A program made the position numbers and the translations under genes. From Eriocheir sinensis (lineage: Eukaryota; Arthropoda; Malacostraca; Decapoda; Varunidae), in assembly GCF_024679095.1 (NCBI RefSeq), contig NW_026111250.1:532737-596736 (forward strand): DNA of 64,000 bases, written 5' to 3'. The notes beneath the pieces are model-generated. The model had not been told where the DNA came from. It saw only the letters and a program-made list of their open reading frames with translations, and ran no database searches. Of the stretch, positions 36,593 through 52,352 are shown piece after piece (within the stretch, counting starts at the first letter, position 1; the number at the start of each line of letters is the position of its first letter).

Positions 36593-39500
36593 AAATATAT
36601 ATACAAAATACATATGAAATTATGTAAATACGTATAAAAATATGTATACAAAATACATATCAAATAATGTAAATTCGTGTCAAAATAAATAAACAAAATA
36701 TCATGAAAAGAATGTGTATTTGTATGAAAATAGATAATAGATAATAAATTTGTATAAAATATATATGCAAGATACACATTAAATAATGTAAATATGTATA
36801 AAAAAAGTATATAAAAAAACAAATAGAATAATGTAAAATCGTATCAAAATAAATACACCGAATATTAATAAAATAATGTAAATTTGTATGAAAATAAAGA
36901 TGCAAAATTCCCATAAAATAGCGCATTTCTTATAAAAATATATATACCAAAATACACATAAAATTTTAAATTTGTATTGAAATAAATATACAAAATGCAT
37001 ATACAATAAGGTAAATTTGTATTGAAAGAGATATGCAAAAATACATATAAAACAATGTAAATTTGTTTCAAAATATATATACGAATACAAATAAATAACG
37101 TAGATTTCTATAAAATATATATACAAAATACACATAAAATTAAGTAAATACGTATAAAAAATGTATTCAAAATACACATAAAATAATGTAAATTCGAATT
37201 AAAATAAATAAACAAAATACCAATAAAAGAATGTGTATTTGGATAAATATAAATATACAAAATACACATACAAAATAAACATAAAATAAGGTAGATTTGT
37301 AATAAAATATATGTACAAAATACACATACAATAATGTAAATTTATATGAAAATATATATACAAATACACATAAAATACCATGAATTTGTATAAAAAATTA
37401 TATTCAAAATAAATATTAAATAATGTAAGAGCGTATACAAATATATATACAAATTACATATAAAATGAAAATTAAGATGCAAAATACCTATAAAATAACG
37501 CATTTTTTTATAAAATTATTGATACCAAAATACACATTAAATATTTGAACTTGTATTAAAATAAATATACAAAATGCACATACAATAAGGTAAATTTGTA
37601 TTGAAATAGATATGGAAAATACATATAAAATAATGTAAATTTGTTTCAAAATATATATACGAATACACATAAAATAACGTAGATTTCTATAAAAATACAT
37701 ATACAAAATACACATAAAATTAAATAAATACGTATTAAAAAATGTATACAAAATACACATAAAATAATGTAAATTCGTATAAATGTAAATAAACAATATA
37801 CCAATAAAAGAATGTGTATTTGTATAAATATAAATATACAAAATGCACATAAAATAACGTAAATTTATATAAAACTATATACATAAAATAACGCAAATTT
37901 CTAAAAATATATGTACAAAAATGAACATTAGATAAATTTGCATAAAAATATATATACAAAACACACATTAGATAATGTAAATGAGTATAAAAATATGTAT
38001 ACAAAATACCTATAAAATAATCTACATTCGTATCGAATTAAATTAAGAAATACCAATAAAATAATGTAATTTTGGATGAAAATATATATACAAAATACAC
38101 ATAAAATAACCTAAATACAAATACAAATATACACATAAAATAATTTAAAATTGAATGAAATAAATATACAAAATAAACATAAAATAAGGTAAATTTGTAA
38201 TGAAATATATGAAAAAATACACATAAAATAATATAAATTTGTATGAAAATATATATACAAATACACATTAAATAACATGAATTTGTATAAAATTTGTATC
38301 AAAATATATACTTATACACACAATAAAATAAAATGTATATACAAAATACACATAAAATAATTTAAATACGTAGAAAAATATATATACAAAAAACACATAA
38401 AATAGTGTAAATATGTATGAAAATATATAAACAAATACACATAAAATAATGTAAATTTGGATAAAAAATATATACAAAATTAACATTAAATAATGTAAAT
38501 ATATATATAAAAAAATATATACAAAAAACACATAGAATAATGTTAAATCGTATCAAAATAAATAAAGAGAATATCAATAAAATAATGTAAATTTGTATGA
38601 AAATAAAGATGCAAAATATCCATATAATAACGCATATTTGCATAAAAATATATATACAAAAATACATATAAAATAATTAAATTTGTATTAAAATAAATAT
38701 ACAAAATGCACGTACAATAAAGTAAATTTGTATTGAAATAGATATGCAATATACACATTAATAATGTAAATTTGTATCAAAATATATATACGAATACTCA
38801 TAAAATAGAGTAAATTTCTATGAAAATATACATACAAAATAAATATACAAAATACACATATAACTAGTTAAATTTGTATTTAAATACATGTACAAAAAAC
38901 ACATAAAATAATGTAGATTTGTATGAAATGAAAACAAATACATTTTATATAAAATATATATACAAAATACACATAGAATAATGTAAAATCATATCAAAAT
39001 AAATACACAGAATATCAATAAAATAATGTAAATTTGTATGAAAATAAAGATGCAAAATACCCATAAAATAAAGCATATTTTAATAAAATACATATACAAA
39101 AAACACATAGATTAATCAAATTTGTATTAAAATTAATATACAAAATGCACATACAATAAGGTAAATTTGTATTAAAAAATATGCAAAATACACATAAAAC
39201 AATGTAAATTTGTTTCAAAATATATATACGAATACACATAAAATAACGCAGATTTCTATAGAAATATATATACAAAATACACTTGAAATAATGTAAATAC
39301 GTATAAAAATATATATACAAAATACACATTAAATAATGTTAATTCGTGTCAAAATAAATAAACAAAATATCATGAAAAGAATGTGTATTTGTATGAAAAT
39401 AGATATACAAAATACACATAAAATAACCTAAATTTGTATAAAACTATATAAAAAATACACAAAAATAATTTAAACTTGTATGAAAATAAATATACAAAAA

Positions 39501-40155
39501 ACATATAAAATTAGGTAAATTTGTATTGAAATACATATACAAAATACACTGAAAATAATGTAAATTTGAATGAAAATATATAAACATATAGACTTAAAAT
39601 AACGTAAATTTGTATCAAATATATATACAAAAAAACATTAAATAATGTAAATATGTATAAAAAATATATACAAAACACAAATAAAATAATGTAAAATCGT
39701 ATCAAAATAAATACAGAAAATATTAATAAAATAATGTAAATTTGTATGAAAATTAAGATGCAAAATACCCATAAAATAATGCATTTTTTATAAAAATATA
39801 TATACGAAAAACATAAAATATTTGATTTTGTATTAAAATAAATAGATATACAAAATACTCATAAAATAAGCTAAATTTGAATTGAAATATATATACAAAA
39901 TACATAAAATAATGTAAATTTGTATCAAAATACTTTTACAAATACACATATAATAACGTAAATTTGTATAAAAATATATAAACAAAATACACATTAAATA
40001 ATGTAAATACGTATAAAAAAATGTACAAAATACACAAATAATCATGTAATTCGTATCAAAATAAATAGACAAAATACCAATAAAATAATGTAAATTTCTA
40101 TGAGAAAACATATACAAAATACACATAAATAACGCAAATATCAATAAAAATATAT
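36593..40155 (-). repeat. A-rich-sense satellite block, right inner arm of the large inverted repeat
   Basis: About 79 units. From about 37,464 to its right end it is the inverted counterpart of 20,000-22,645. The AATAGATAATAGATAATAA marker occurs at about 36,729-36,747. The left arm boundary is the CATATAAAATGAAAATTAAG fusion at about 37,455-37,474. Confidence 0.89.
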
Positions 40156-40190
40156 ATAATATAATATATTTTTAAACATATTTAAAATAT
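40130..40190. other. AT-palindromic orientation junction J1, inverted copy
   Basis: Reverse complement of the 19,975 junction: CGCAAATATCAATAAAAA, an AT core, then TTTTTAAACATATTTAAAAT. It is the mirror point inside IR1. Confidence 0.87.
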
Positions 40191-41694
40191 TTAATGTATA
40201 TTTTGTATATATATTTAACCAAATTTACGTTATTTTATATGTATTTGTTTATATATTTTCAAACAAATTTACATTATTTTATGTGAGTTTTGTGTATGTA
40301 TTTCAATACAAATTTGCCTAACTTTATGTCTATTTTGCATATCTATTTTCAAAAATTTTTTAAATTATTTTTGTGTATTTTTGTATATATTTTTATACAA
40401 ATTTTAGTTATTTTATTTGTTTTTTGTATATATATTTTCCTACAAATATACATTCTTTTATTGGAATTTTGTGTATTTAATTTTACAATTTACATTATTT
40501 TATGTGTATTTTGTATATATATTTTACGTATTTAAATTATTTTATGTATATTTATATATACATTTTATAAAATTTACGTTATTTTATTGTGTGTATTCGT
40601 ATATATTTTGAAACAAATTTTATACAAATTCATGTTATTTTATGTGTATTTGTATATATTTTCATACAAATTTATATTATTTTATGTGTATTCTTACATA
40701 TATTTTATTACAAATTTACCTTATTTTATGTTTATTTTGTATATTTATTTCATTTAATATAATCATATTTAAATTTATTGTATATGCATTTTGTATATTA
40801 ATTTTAATACAAATTTAATTATTCTATGTGTATTTTTCTATATGTATTTTTATAAAAATATGCTTTATTTTATGGGTATTTTGCATCTTTATTTTCATAC
40901 AAATTTACGTTATTTTATTGATATTCTGCTCATTCATTTTGATACGATTTGACATTATTCTATGTGTATTTTGTATATATTTTTCATACAAATTTACGTT
41001 ATTTTATGTGTATTTGTTTATATATTTTGACACAAATTTACAATATTTTATAGGTATTTTGTATATATATTTCAAACGAAATTTACCTAGTTTTATGTGT
41101 ATTTTGAATATCTATTTTCATTCAAACTCAAATTATTTTTATGTATTTTTGTATATATTTCAATACAAATTTTAGTTAGGTTATGTGTATTTTGTAAATC
41201 TATTTTAATTCAAATAAATATTATTTTATTGGTATTTTGTTGATTTATATTGATATGAATTTACATTATTTTATATGTACTTTGTATATATATTTTTATA
41301 CGCATTTACATTATTTAATATTTATTTTGAGTATATAATTTTATACAAATTCATGGTATTTTATGTGTATTTGTATATATATTTTCATATAAATTTACAT
41401 TATTTTATGTGTATTTTGTACATATATTTCATTACAAATTTACCTTATTTTATGTTTATTTTGTATGTGTATTTTGTACATTTATATTTATACAAATACA
41501 CATTCTTTTATTGGTATTTTGTTTATTTATTTTGTTTCGAATTTACATTATTTTATGTGTATTTTGTTTATATTTTTTTATACGTATTTACTTAATTTTA
41601 TGTGTATTTTGTATATATATTTTTATAGAAATCTACGTTATTTTATGTGTATTCGTACATATATTTTGAAACAAATTTACATTGTTTTATATGT
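40156..41694 (+). repeat. T-rich-sense satellite block, outer part of the right inner arm
   Basis: About 34 units, the reverse complement of about 18,448-19,990. Between about 40,340 and 40,620 it has small deletions relative to the left arm. The homology ends exactly where the sense reverses, in TGTTTTATATGTA / CAATAAGGTAAA. Confidence 0.9.
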
Positions 41695-43029
41695 ACAATA
41701 AGGTAAATTTGTATTGAAATAGATATGCAAAATACATATAAAGCAATGTAAATTTGTTTCAAAATATGTATACGAATACACCTAAAATAACGTAGATTTC
41801 TATAAAAATATATATACAAAATACACATAAAATGAAGTAAATACGTATAAAAAATGTATACAAAATACACATAAAATAATGTAAATTCGTATCAAAATAA
41901 ATAAACAAAATACCAATAAAAGAATGTGTATTTGTATAAATATAAATATACAAAATACACATAAAATAACGTAAATTTATATAAAACTATATAAATAATA
42001 CACAGAAGTAATTAAATTTGTATGAAAATATATACAAAACACACACAAAATAAGCTAAATTTGAATTGAAATATATATACAAAATACATGAAATAAAGTA
42101 AATTGGAATCAAAATATTTATACAAATATACATATAATAACGTAAATTTGTATAAAAATATATAAACAAAATACACATTAAATAATGTAAATACGTATAA
42201 AAAAATGTGTACAAAATACACATATAATCATGTAATTCGTATCAAAATAAATAAACAAAATACCAATAAAATAATATAAATTTGTATGAGTAAACGTGTA
42301 TAAATATAAATGTACAAAATACACATACAAAATAAACATAAAATAAGGTAAATTTGTAATGAAATATATGTACAAAATACACATAAAATAATGTAAATTT
42401 ATATGAAAATATATATACAAATACACATAAAATACCATGAATTTGTATAAAATTATATATTTAAAATAAATATTAAATAATGTAAATGCGTATAAAAATA
42501 TATATAAAAAGTACATATAAAATAATGTAAATTCGTATCAATATAAATCAACAAAATACCAATAAAATAATATATATTTGAATGAAAATAGATTTACAAA
42601 ATGCACATAACATAGCTAAAATTTGTATTGAAATATATACAAAAATACATAAAAATAATTTGAGTTTGAATGAAAATAGATATTCAAAATACACATAAAA
42701 CTAGGTAAATTTCTTTTGAAATATATATACAAAATACCCATAAAATATTGTAAATTTGTGTCAAAATATATAAACAAATACACATAAAATAATGTCAAAT
42801 CGTATCAAAATGAATGAGCAGAATATCAATAAAATAACGTAATTTTGTATGAAAATAAAGATGCAAAATACCCATAAAATAAAGCATATTTTTATAAAAA
42901 TACATATACAAAAATACACATAGAATAATTAAATTTGTATTAAAATTAATATACAAAATGCATATACAATAAGGTAAATTTGTATTGAAAAAATATGCAA
43001 AATACACATAAAAGTGTAAATTTGTTTAA

Positions 43030-43930
43030 AAAATCTATATACGAATACACATAATATAACGTAGATTTCTATAGAAATATATATACAAAATACACATGAA
43101 ATGATGTAAATACGTATAAAAATATATATACAAAATACACATTAAATAATTTAAATTCTCGTCAAAATAAATAAACAAAATATCAATAAAAGAATGTGTA
43201 TTTGTATGAAAATAGATATACAAAATACTCATAAAATAACCTAAGTTTGTATAAAACTATATACAAAAATACACAAAAATAATTTAAATTTGTATGAAAA
43301 TAAATATACAAAATACCAATAAAATTAGGTAAATTTGTATTGAAATACATATACAAAATACACATAAAATAATGGAAGTTTGAATGAAAATATATAAACA
43401 TATACACTTAAAATAACGTAAATTTGTATCAAATATATATACAAAATACTAATTAAATAATGTAAATATGTATAAAAAAATATATTCAAAACACAAATAG
43501 AATAATGTAAAATCGTATCAAAATAAATACACAGAATATTAATAAAATAATGTAAATTTGTATGAAAATAAAGATGCAAAATAGCCATAAAATAACGTAT
43601 TTTTTATAAAAATATATATACCAAAATACACATAAAATATTAAAATTTGTATTAAAATAAATATAAAAAATGCACATACTGTAAGGTAAATTTGTATTGA
43701 AATAGATATGCAAAATACATATAAAACAATGTAAATTTGTTTCAAAATATATATACGAATACACATAAAATAACGTTGATTTCTATAAAAATATATACAA
43801 AATACACATAAAATGAAGTAAATACGTATAAAAAAATGAATACAAAATACACATAAAAATCGTATCAAAATAAATAAACAAAATACTAGTAAAAGAAAGT
43901 GTATTTGTATAAATATAAATATACAAAATT
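43030..43930 (-). repeat. Inverted repeat IR3, right arm (about 0.9 kb)
   Basis: Inverted partner of 16,060-17,050. The TA core at 43,122-43,130 is unexpanded. Confidence 0.87.
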
Positions 43931-45399
43931 CACATAAAATATCGTAAATTTGTATAAAACTATATACAAAAATACACAGAAGTTATTAAATTTGTATGAA
44001 AATATATATACAAAATACAGCTAAAATAAGCTAAATTTGAATTGAAATGTACATACAAAATACATAAAATAATGTAAATCTGTATCAAAATATTTATACA
44101 AATACATATAATAACGTAGATTTGTTTAAAATATATAAACAAAATACACATTAAGTAATGTAAATACGTATAAAAAATATGTACAAAATACACATATAAT
44201 AATGTAATTCGTATCAAAATAAATAAACAAAATAGCAATAAAATAATGTAAATTTGTATGAGAAAACATATAAATAACGCAAATTTCTATAAAAATATAT
44301 GTACAAAAATGCACATAAAATAAAGTAAATTAGCTTAAAAATATATACAAAACACACACTAAATAATGTAAATGCGTACATAAAATAACCTAAATTTGTA
44401 TAAAACTATATACAAAAATACACAAAAATAATTTAAATTTGTTTGAAAAGAAATATACAAAATACACATAAAATTAGGTAAATTTGTATGAAATACATAT
44501 ACAAAATACACATCAAATAATGTAAATTTGAATGAAAATATATAAACAAATACACTTAAAATAACGTAAATTTGTATAAAATATATATGCAAGATACACA
44601 TTAAATAATGTAAATGTGTATAAAAAAATATATACAAAAAACAAATAGAATAATGTAAAATCGTATCAAAATAAATACACAGAATATCAATAAAATAATG
44701 TAAATTTGTATGAAAATAAAGATGCAAAATTCCCAAAAATTATCGCATTTTTTAAAAAAATATATACCAAAATACACATAAAATATTTAAATTTGTATTG
44801 AAATAAATATACAAAATGCATATACAGTAAGATAAATTTGTATTGAAAGAGATATTCAAAAATACATATAAAACAATGTAAATTTGTTTCAAAATATATA
44901 TACGAATACACTTAAAATTAAGTAGATTTCTATAGAAATATATATACAAAATACATATGAAATTATGTAAATACGTATAAAAATATATATACAAAATACA
45001 TATCAAATAATGTAAATTCGTGTCAAAATAAATGAACAAAATATCATGAAAAGAATGTGTATTGTATGAAAATAGATAATAGATAATAAATTTGTATAAA
45101 ATATATATGCAAGATACACATGAAATAATGTAAATATGTATAACAAAGTATATACAAAAACAAATAGAATAAAGTAAAATCGTATCAAAATAAATACACC
45201 GAATATTAATAAAATAATGAAAATTTGTATGAAAATAAAGATGCAAAATTCCCATAAAATAGCTCATTTATTAAAAAATAATAAATACCAAAATACACAT
45301 AATATATTTAAATTTGTATTGAAATAAATATACAAAATGCACATACTGTAAGGTAAATTTGTATTGAAATAGATATGCAAAATACATATAAAACAATGT

Positions 45400-47262
45400 A
45401 AATTTATTTCAAAATATATATACGAATACAAATAAAAAAACGTAGATTTCTATAAAAATATATTTACAAATTACACATAAAATTAAGTAAATACGTATAA
45501 AATAATGTATACAAAATACACATAAAATAATGTAAATTCGAATTAAAATAAATAAACAAAATACCAATAAAAGAATGTGTATTTGGATAAATATAAATAT
45601 ACTAAATACACATACAAAATAAACATAAAATAAGGTAGATTTGTAATAAAATATATGTACAAAATACACATAAAATAATGTAAATTTATATGAAAATATA
45701 TATACAAATACACATAAAATACCATGAATCTGAATAAAATATATATTAAAATAAATATTAAATAATGTAAAAGCGTATAAAATATATATACAAAGTACAT
45801 ATAAAATGAAAATTAAGATGCAAAATACCTATAAAATAACGCATTTTTTATAAAATTATTGATACCAAAATACACATAAAATATTTGAACTTGTATTAAA
45901 ATAAATATACAAAATGCACATACAATAAGGTAAATTTGTATTGAAATAGATATGCAAAAGACATATAAAATAATGTAAATTTGTTTCAAAATATATATAC
46001 GAATACACATAAAATAACGTAGATTTCTATAAAAATACATATACAAAATACACATAAAATTAAGTATATACGTATAAAAAATGTATACAAAATACACATA
46101 AAATAATGTAAATTCGTATAAATGTAAATAAACAATATACCAATAAAAGAATGTGTATTTGTATAAATATAAATATACAAAATGCACATAAAATAACGTA
46201 AATTTATATAAAACTATATACATAAAATAACGCAAATTTCTATAAAAATATATGTACAAAAATGAACATTAAATAAATTTGCATAAAAATATATATACAA
46301 AACACACATTAGATAATGTAAATGAGTATAAAAATATGTATACAAAATACCTATGAAATAATCTAAATTCGTATCGAATTAAATTAAGAAATACCAATAA
46401 AATAATGTAATTTTGGATGAAAATATATATACAAAATACACATAAAATAACCTAAATACAAATACAAATATACACATAAAATAATTTAAAATTGAATGAA
46501 ATAAATATACAAAATAAACATAAAATAAAAGGTAAATTTGTAATGAAATATATGAAAAAATACACATAAAATAATATAAATTTGTATGAAAATATATATA
46601 CAAATACACATTAAATAACATGAATTTGTATAAAATTTGTATCAAAATATATACTTATACACACAATAAAATAACGTAATTTTTTATGAAAATGTATATA
46701 CAAAATACACATAAAATAATTTAAATACGTAGAAAAATATATATACAAAAAACACATAAAATAATGTAAATATGTATGAAAATATATAAACAAATACACA
46801 TAAAATAATGTAAATTTGGATAAAATATATATCATAAAATAATGTAAATTCGTATCAAAATAAATAAACAAAATACCAATAAAAGAATGTGTATTTGTAT
46901 GAATATAAATATACAAAATACACATAAAATAACGTAAATTTATATAAAACTATATACAAAAATACACAGAAGTAATTAAATTTGTATGAAAATATATACA
47001 AAATAGACACGAAATAAGCTAAATTTGAATTGAAATATATATACAAAATACATGAAATAAAGTAAATTTGTATCAAAATATTTATACAAATACACATATA
47101 ATAACGTAAATTTGTATGAAAATATATAAACAAAATACACATTAAATAATGTAAATACGTATAAAAAATATGTACAAAATACACATATAATCATGTAATT
47201 CGTATCAAAATAAATAAACAAAATACCAATAAAATAATATAAATTTGTATGAGTAAACGTGT
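45400..47262 (-). repeat. Outer inverted repeat IR2, right arm (about 1.9 kb)
   Basis: Inverted partner of 13,337-15,150. It continues past the switch at 47,262, where about 0.3 kb of T-rich sequence mirrors 13,034-13,336. Confidence 0.88.
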
Positions 47263-47277
47263 ATGTTGCATATTTTT
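47247..47277. other. Recurring orientation junction J3, inverted copy
   Basis: TGAGTAAACGTGTATGTTGC, the exact reverse complement of the 13,322 core. It marks the outer end of the IR2 right arm. Confidence 0.88.
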
Positions 47278-48157
47278 CAATACAAATTTACCATATTATA
47301 TACGCATTTGTATATTAATTTTAATACAAATTTAATTATTCGATGTATTTTGAATCTGTATTTTTATAAACATATTCTTTATTTTTTGGGTATTTTGTCT
47401 CTTTATTTTCATACAAATTTACATTATTTTATTGATATTCTGCTCATTCATTTTGATAGGAATTGACATTATTCTATGTGTATTTTGTATATATTTTTCA
47501 TACAAATTTACTTTATTTTATGTGTATTTGTTTATATATTTTGACACAAATTTACAATATTTTATGGGTATTTTGTATATACATTAAAAAGAAATTTACC
47601 TAGTTTTATGTGTATTTTGTATATCTATTTTCATACAAACTCAAATTATTTCTATGTATTTTTGTATATATTTTAATACAAATTTTAGTTATGTTATGTG
47701 TATTTTGTAAATTTATTTTCATTCAAATATATATTATTTTATTGGTGTTTTGTTGATTTATATTGATACGAATTTACATTATTTTATATGTACTTTGTAT
47801 AAATTTTATACGCTTTTCCATTATTTAATATTTATTTTGAATATATATTTTTATACAAATTCATGGTATTTTATGTGTATTTGTATATATATTTTCATAT
47901 AAATTTACATTATTTTATGTGTATTTTGTACATATATTTTATTACAAATATACCTTATTTTATGTTTATTTTGTATGTGTATTTAGTATATTTATATTTA
48001 TCCAAATACACATTCTTTTATTGGTATTTTGTTTATTTATTTTGATACGAATTTTCATTTTTTCTAGGTGTATTTGATATATATATTTTTATACTTATTT
48101 ACATAATTTTATATGTATTTTGAATATATATTTTCATAGAAATTTACTCTTTATGTA
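47263..48157 (+). repeat. T-rich-sense satellite block
   Basis: About 20 units after the reverse complement of the 13,337 junction (GTAAACGTGTATGTTGCAT). It carries the reverse complement of the GAATGAGCAGAATATCAAT variant near 47,440 and is an inverted relative of 34,730-35,500. It ends at the CTTTATGTATATCTATAG junction. Confidence 0.87.
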
Positions 48158-48180
48158 TATCTATAGAAAATACACATGAA
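48138..48180. other. Recurring orientation junction J2, copy 2
   Basis: AGAAATTTACTCTTTATGTA, then TATCTATAGAAAATACACAT: T-rich to A-rich. Both flanks mirror those of the switch at 30,640, so 30.4-30.7 kb and 48.1-48.4 kb are inverted copies across the switch. Confidence 0.85.
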
Positions 48181-51100
48181 ATAATCTAAATTCGTATCGA
48201 AATAAATGAACAAAATACCGATAAAATAATGTAATTTTGAATGAAAATATATATAGAAAATACACATAAAATAACGTAAATACAAATAAATATATACACA
48301 TAAAATGATTTGAATTTGAATGAAAATAGATATAAAAATAAACTTAAAATAAGGCAAATTTATAATGAAATATATATACAAAATACACATAAAATAATGT
48401 AGATTTGTTTCAAAATATATATACGAATACACATAAAATAACGTAGATTTCTATAGAAATATATACAAAATACACATGAAATGTTGTAAATACGTATAAA
48501 AATATATATACAAAATACACATTAAATAATGTAAATTCGTGTCAAAATAAATAATTAAAATATCAATAAAAGAATGTGTATTTGTATTAAAATAAATATA
48601 CAAAATACACATACAATAAGGTAAATCTGTATTGAAATAGATATGCAAAATACATATAAAACAATGTAAATTTGTTTCAAAATATATATACGAATACACA
48701 TAAAATAACGTAGATTTGTATAAATATATATATACAAAATACACATAAAATGAAGTAAATACGTATAAGAAAATGTATACAAAATACACATAAAATAATG
48801 TAAATTCGTTTCAAAATAAATAAACAAAACCAATAAAATGATTTGTATTTGTATAAAAATAAATATACAAAATAAACATAAAATAACGTAAATTTATAAT
48901 GAAATATATACAAAATACACATAAAATAATGTAAATTTGTTTCAAAATATATATACGAATACACATAAAATAATGTAAATTTGTATAGAAATATTTATAC
49001 AAAATACACATGAAATAACGTAAATTTGTTTAAAATATATACAAAATACACATTAAATAATGTAAATACGTATAAAAATAAATACAAAATACAATAAAAT
49101 CATGTATTCGTATCAAACTAAATACAAAATATCAATAAAATAATGTAAATTTGTATTGAAAACATATACAAATACATATAAAATAACGTAATTTGTTTAA
49201 AAATATATGTACAAAATGAACGTAAAATAAAATAACTTTGGATAAAAATATATATACAAAACACACATTAAATAATGTAAATGCGTACACAAAATAACCT
49301 AAATTTGTATAAAACTATATACAAAAATACACAAAAATAATTTAAATTTGTATGAAAAGAAATATACAAAATACACATAAAATTAGGTTAATTTGTATGA
49401 AATATATATATAATACACATTAAATAATGTAAATATGTATAACAAAATATATACAAAACAAAAATAAACATATAATAACGTAAATTTGTATGAAATATAT
49501 AATCAAAATACACATTAAATAATGTAAATATGTATAAAAAAATATATACAAAACACAAATAGAGTAATATAAAATCGTATCAAAATATATACACAGAATA
49601 TTAATAAAATAATGTAAATTTGTATGAAAATTAAGATGCAAAATACCTATAAAATAACGCATTTTTTTTATAAAATTATTGACACCAGAATATACATAAA
49701 ATATTTGAACTTGTATTAAAATAAATATACAAAATGCACATACAATAAGGTAAATTTGTATTGAAATAGATATGCAAAATACATATAAAATAATGTATAT
49801 TTGTATAAAAAATATATACAAAATACACATAAAATTAAGTAAATTGTATAAAAATACATATACAAAATACACATAAAATAATGTAAATTTGAATAAATGT
49901 AAATAAACAATATACATATAATAATGTAAATTTGTATAAATATATATACAAAATACACATAAAATAATGTAAATTTATATAAAAATATATACAAAATAAT
50001 GCAAATAAAATAATGTAAATTCGTATCAAAATATATACAAAATATTAATAAAATAATGTAAATTGTATAAAAATATGTATACAAAATACCTATAAAATAA
50101 TCTAAATTTGTTTAAATATATATACAAAATACACATAAAATAATGAATTTGTATGAAAATATATATACAAAATACACATAAAATAACCTAAATTTGTTTT
50201 GAAATAGATATGCAAAAGATACATAAAATAATGTTAAATTGTTGAAAGTATATATATACGAATGCATATAAAATAACGTAAATTTCTATAAAAAATATAT
50301 GCAAAATACATATAAAACGATATAAAAACGTAGAAAAATATATATACAAATACACATTAAATAATGAATTCGTATAAATAAATAAACAATATATCAATAA
50401 AAAATGTATACTTGTAAAATACAATAAAATAACGTATTTTTATAAAAATGTATATACAAAATACACATAAAATAATTGAAATACAAAAATACATAAAAAT
50501 CCGTCCAAAAAATAAATAAAATACCAAAAAAGAATTGTATTAAAATATATATACAAAATACACATAAAATAATGTAAATTTGTATGAAAATATATAAACA
50601 AATACACATAAAATAATGTAAATTTGTATAAAATATATATACAAAATTAACATTAAATAATGTAAATATGTATAAAAAAAATATACAAAATACATAGAAT
50701 AATGTTCAATCGTATCAAAATAATATACAGAATATCAATAAAATAATGTAAATTTGTATGAAAATAAAGATGCAAAATATCCATATAATAATATATTTTA
50801 TAAAAATATATACAAAATACATATAAAATAGTTAATTCGTATTAAAATAAATATACAAAATGCACGTACAATAAAGTAAATTTATATTGAAAAGATATGT
50901 ACAAAATACACATCAATAATGTAAATTTGTATCAAAATATATATACGAATACTCATAAAATAGAGTAAATTTCTATGAAAATTTACATACAAAATAAATA
51001 TACAAAATACACATAAAACTAGTTAAATTTGTATTTAAATACATATACAAAATACACATAAAATAATGTAGATTTGAATGAAAATATGAAAACAAATAAA

Positions 51101-52312
51101 ATAACAATTTATATAAAATATATATATAAAAAATATACATAGCATAATGTAAAATCGTAACAAAATAAATACACAGAATATCAATAAAATAATGTAAATT
51201 TTATGAAAATAAAGATGCAAAATACCCATAAAATAAAGCATATTTTTATATAAAATACATATACAAAAATACACATAGAATAATAAAATTTGTATTAATA
51301 ATTAATATACAAAATGCACATACAATAAGGTAAATTTGTATTGAAAGAATATGCAAAATACATATAAAACTGTGTAAATTTGTTTCAAAATATATATACG
51401 AATACACATAAAATAACGTAGATTTCTATAGAAATATATATACAAAATTCATATGAGATGATGTAAATACTTATAAAAAATAGATATACAATACCCATTA
51501 AATAATGTAAACTCGTTTCAAAATAAATAAACAAAATATCAATTAAAGAATGTGTATTTGTATGAAAATAGATATACAAAATACATATAAAATATTGTAA
51601 ATTTGTATAAAACTCTATACAAAAATACACAAAAAGTAGTTTAAATTTGTATGAAAATAAATATACAAAAACATATAAAATAATGTAAAATTGTATCAAA
51701 ATACATATACAAAATACACATAAAATAATGTAAATTTGAATGAAAATATATAAACATATAGACTTAAAATAACGTAAATTTGTTTCAAATATATATACAA
51801 AAAAAACATTAAATAATGTAAATATGTATAAAAAAATATATACAAAGACAAATAAAATAATGTAAAATCGTATCAAAATAAATACAGAAAATATTAATAA
51901 AATAATGTAAATATGTATGAAAATTAAGATTCAAAATACCCATAAAATAACGCATTTTTTATAAAAATATAAATAAGAAAAAACATAAAATATTTGATTT
52001 TGTATCAAAATAAATAGATATACAAAATACACATAAAATATGCTAAATTTGAATTGAAATATATATACAAAATACATAAAATAATGTAAATATGTATCAA
52101 AATACCTATACAAATACACATATAATAACGTAAATTTGTATAAAATATATACAAAATACACATTAAATAATGTAAATACGTATAAAAAATGTAAAAAATA
52201 CAAATAATCATGTAATTCGTATCAAAATAAATAGACAAAATACCAATAAAATAATGTAAATTTCTATGAGAAAACATATACAAAATACACAAATAACGCA
52301 AATATCAATAAA
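48158..52312 (-). repeat. A-rich-sense satellite block
   Basis: About 92 units. The part 50,600-52,312 is a direct counterpart of about 38,440-40,150 at an offset of about 12.1 kb. Units are shortened by small losses in several places, especially 49,070-50,600, and the higher-order order is harder to follow there. Confidence 0.86.
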
Positions 52313-52352
52313 AAATATATATATATATATATATTTTTATATATATTTAAAA
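52290..52352. other. AT-palindromic orientation junction J1, inverted copy with TA-simplified core
   Basis: Same flanks as at 40,130, but the core has become nearly pure TA (about 20 bp). This may be an early step toward a (TA)n tract. Confidence 0.85.

Larger units (their letters stand above)
37464..41695 (-). repeat. Large inverted repeat IR1, right arm (about 4.2 kb)
   Basis: Reverse complement of 18,448-22,645. Both ends coincide with rearrangement points: the CATATAAAATGAAAATTAAG fusion on the left and the orientation switch at 41,694 on the right. Small losses occur at 40,340-40,620. About 14.8 kb of satellite separates the arms. Confidence 0.93.
41695..47262 (-). repeat. Longest single-orientation satellite block (about 5.6 kb)
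   Basis: About 124 units. It includes the inverted counterparts of 16,060-17,050 (at about 43,030-43,930) and of 13,337-15,150 (at about 45,400-47,262), separated by non-matching satellite. The segment around 45,800-46,670 is a direct copy of about 37,464-38,310 at an offset of about 8.34 kb. The AATAGATAATAGATAATAA marker lies at about 45,072-45,090. Confidence 0.89.
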
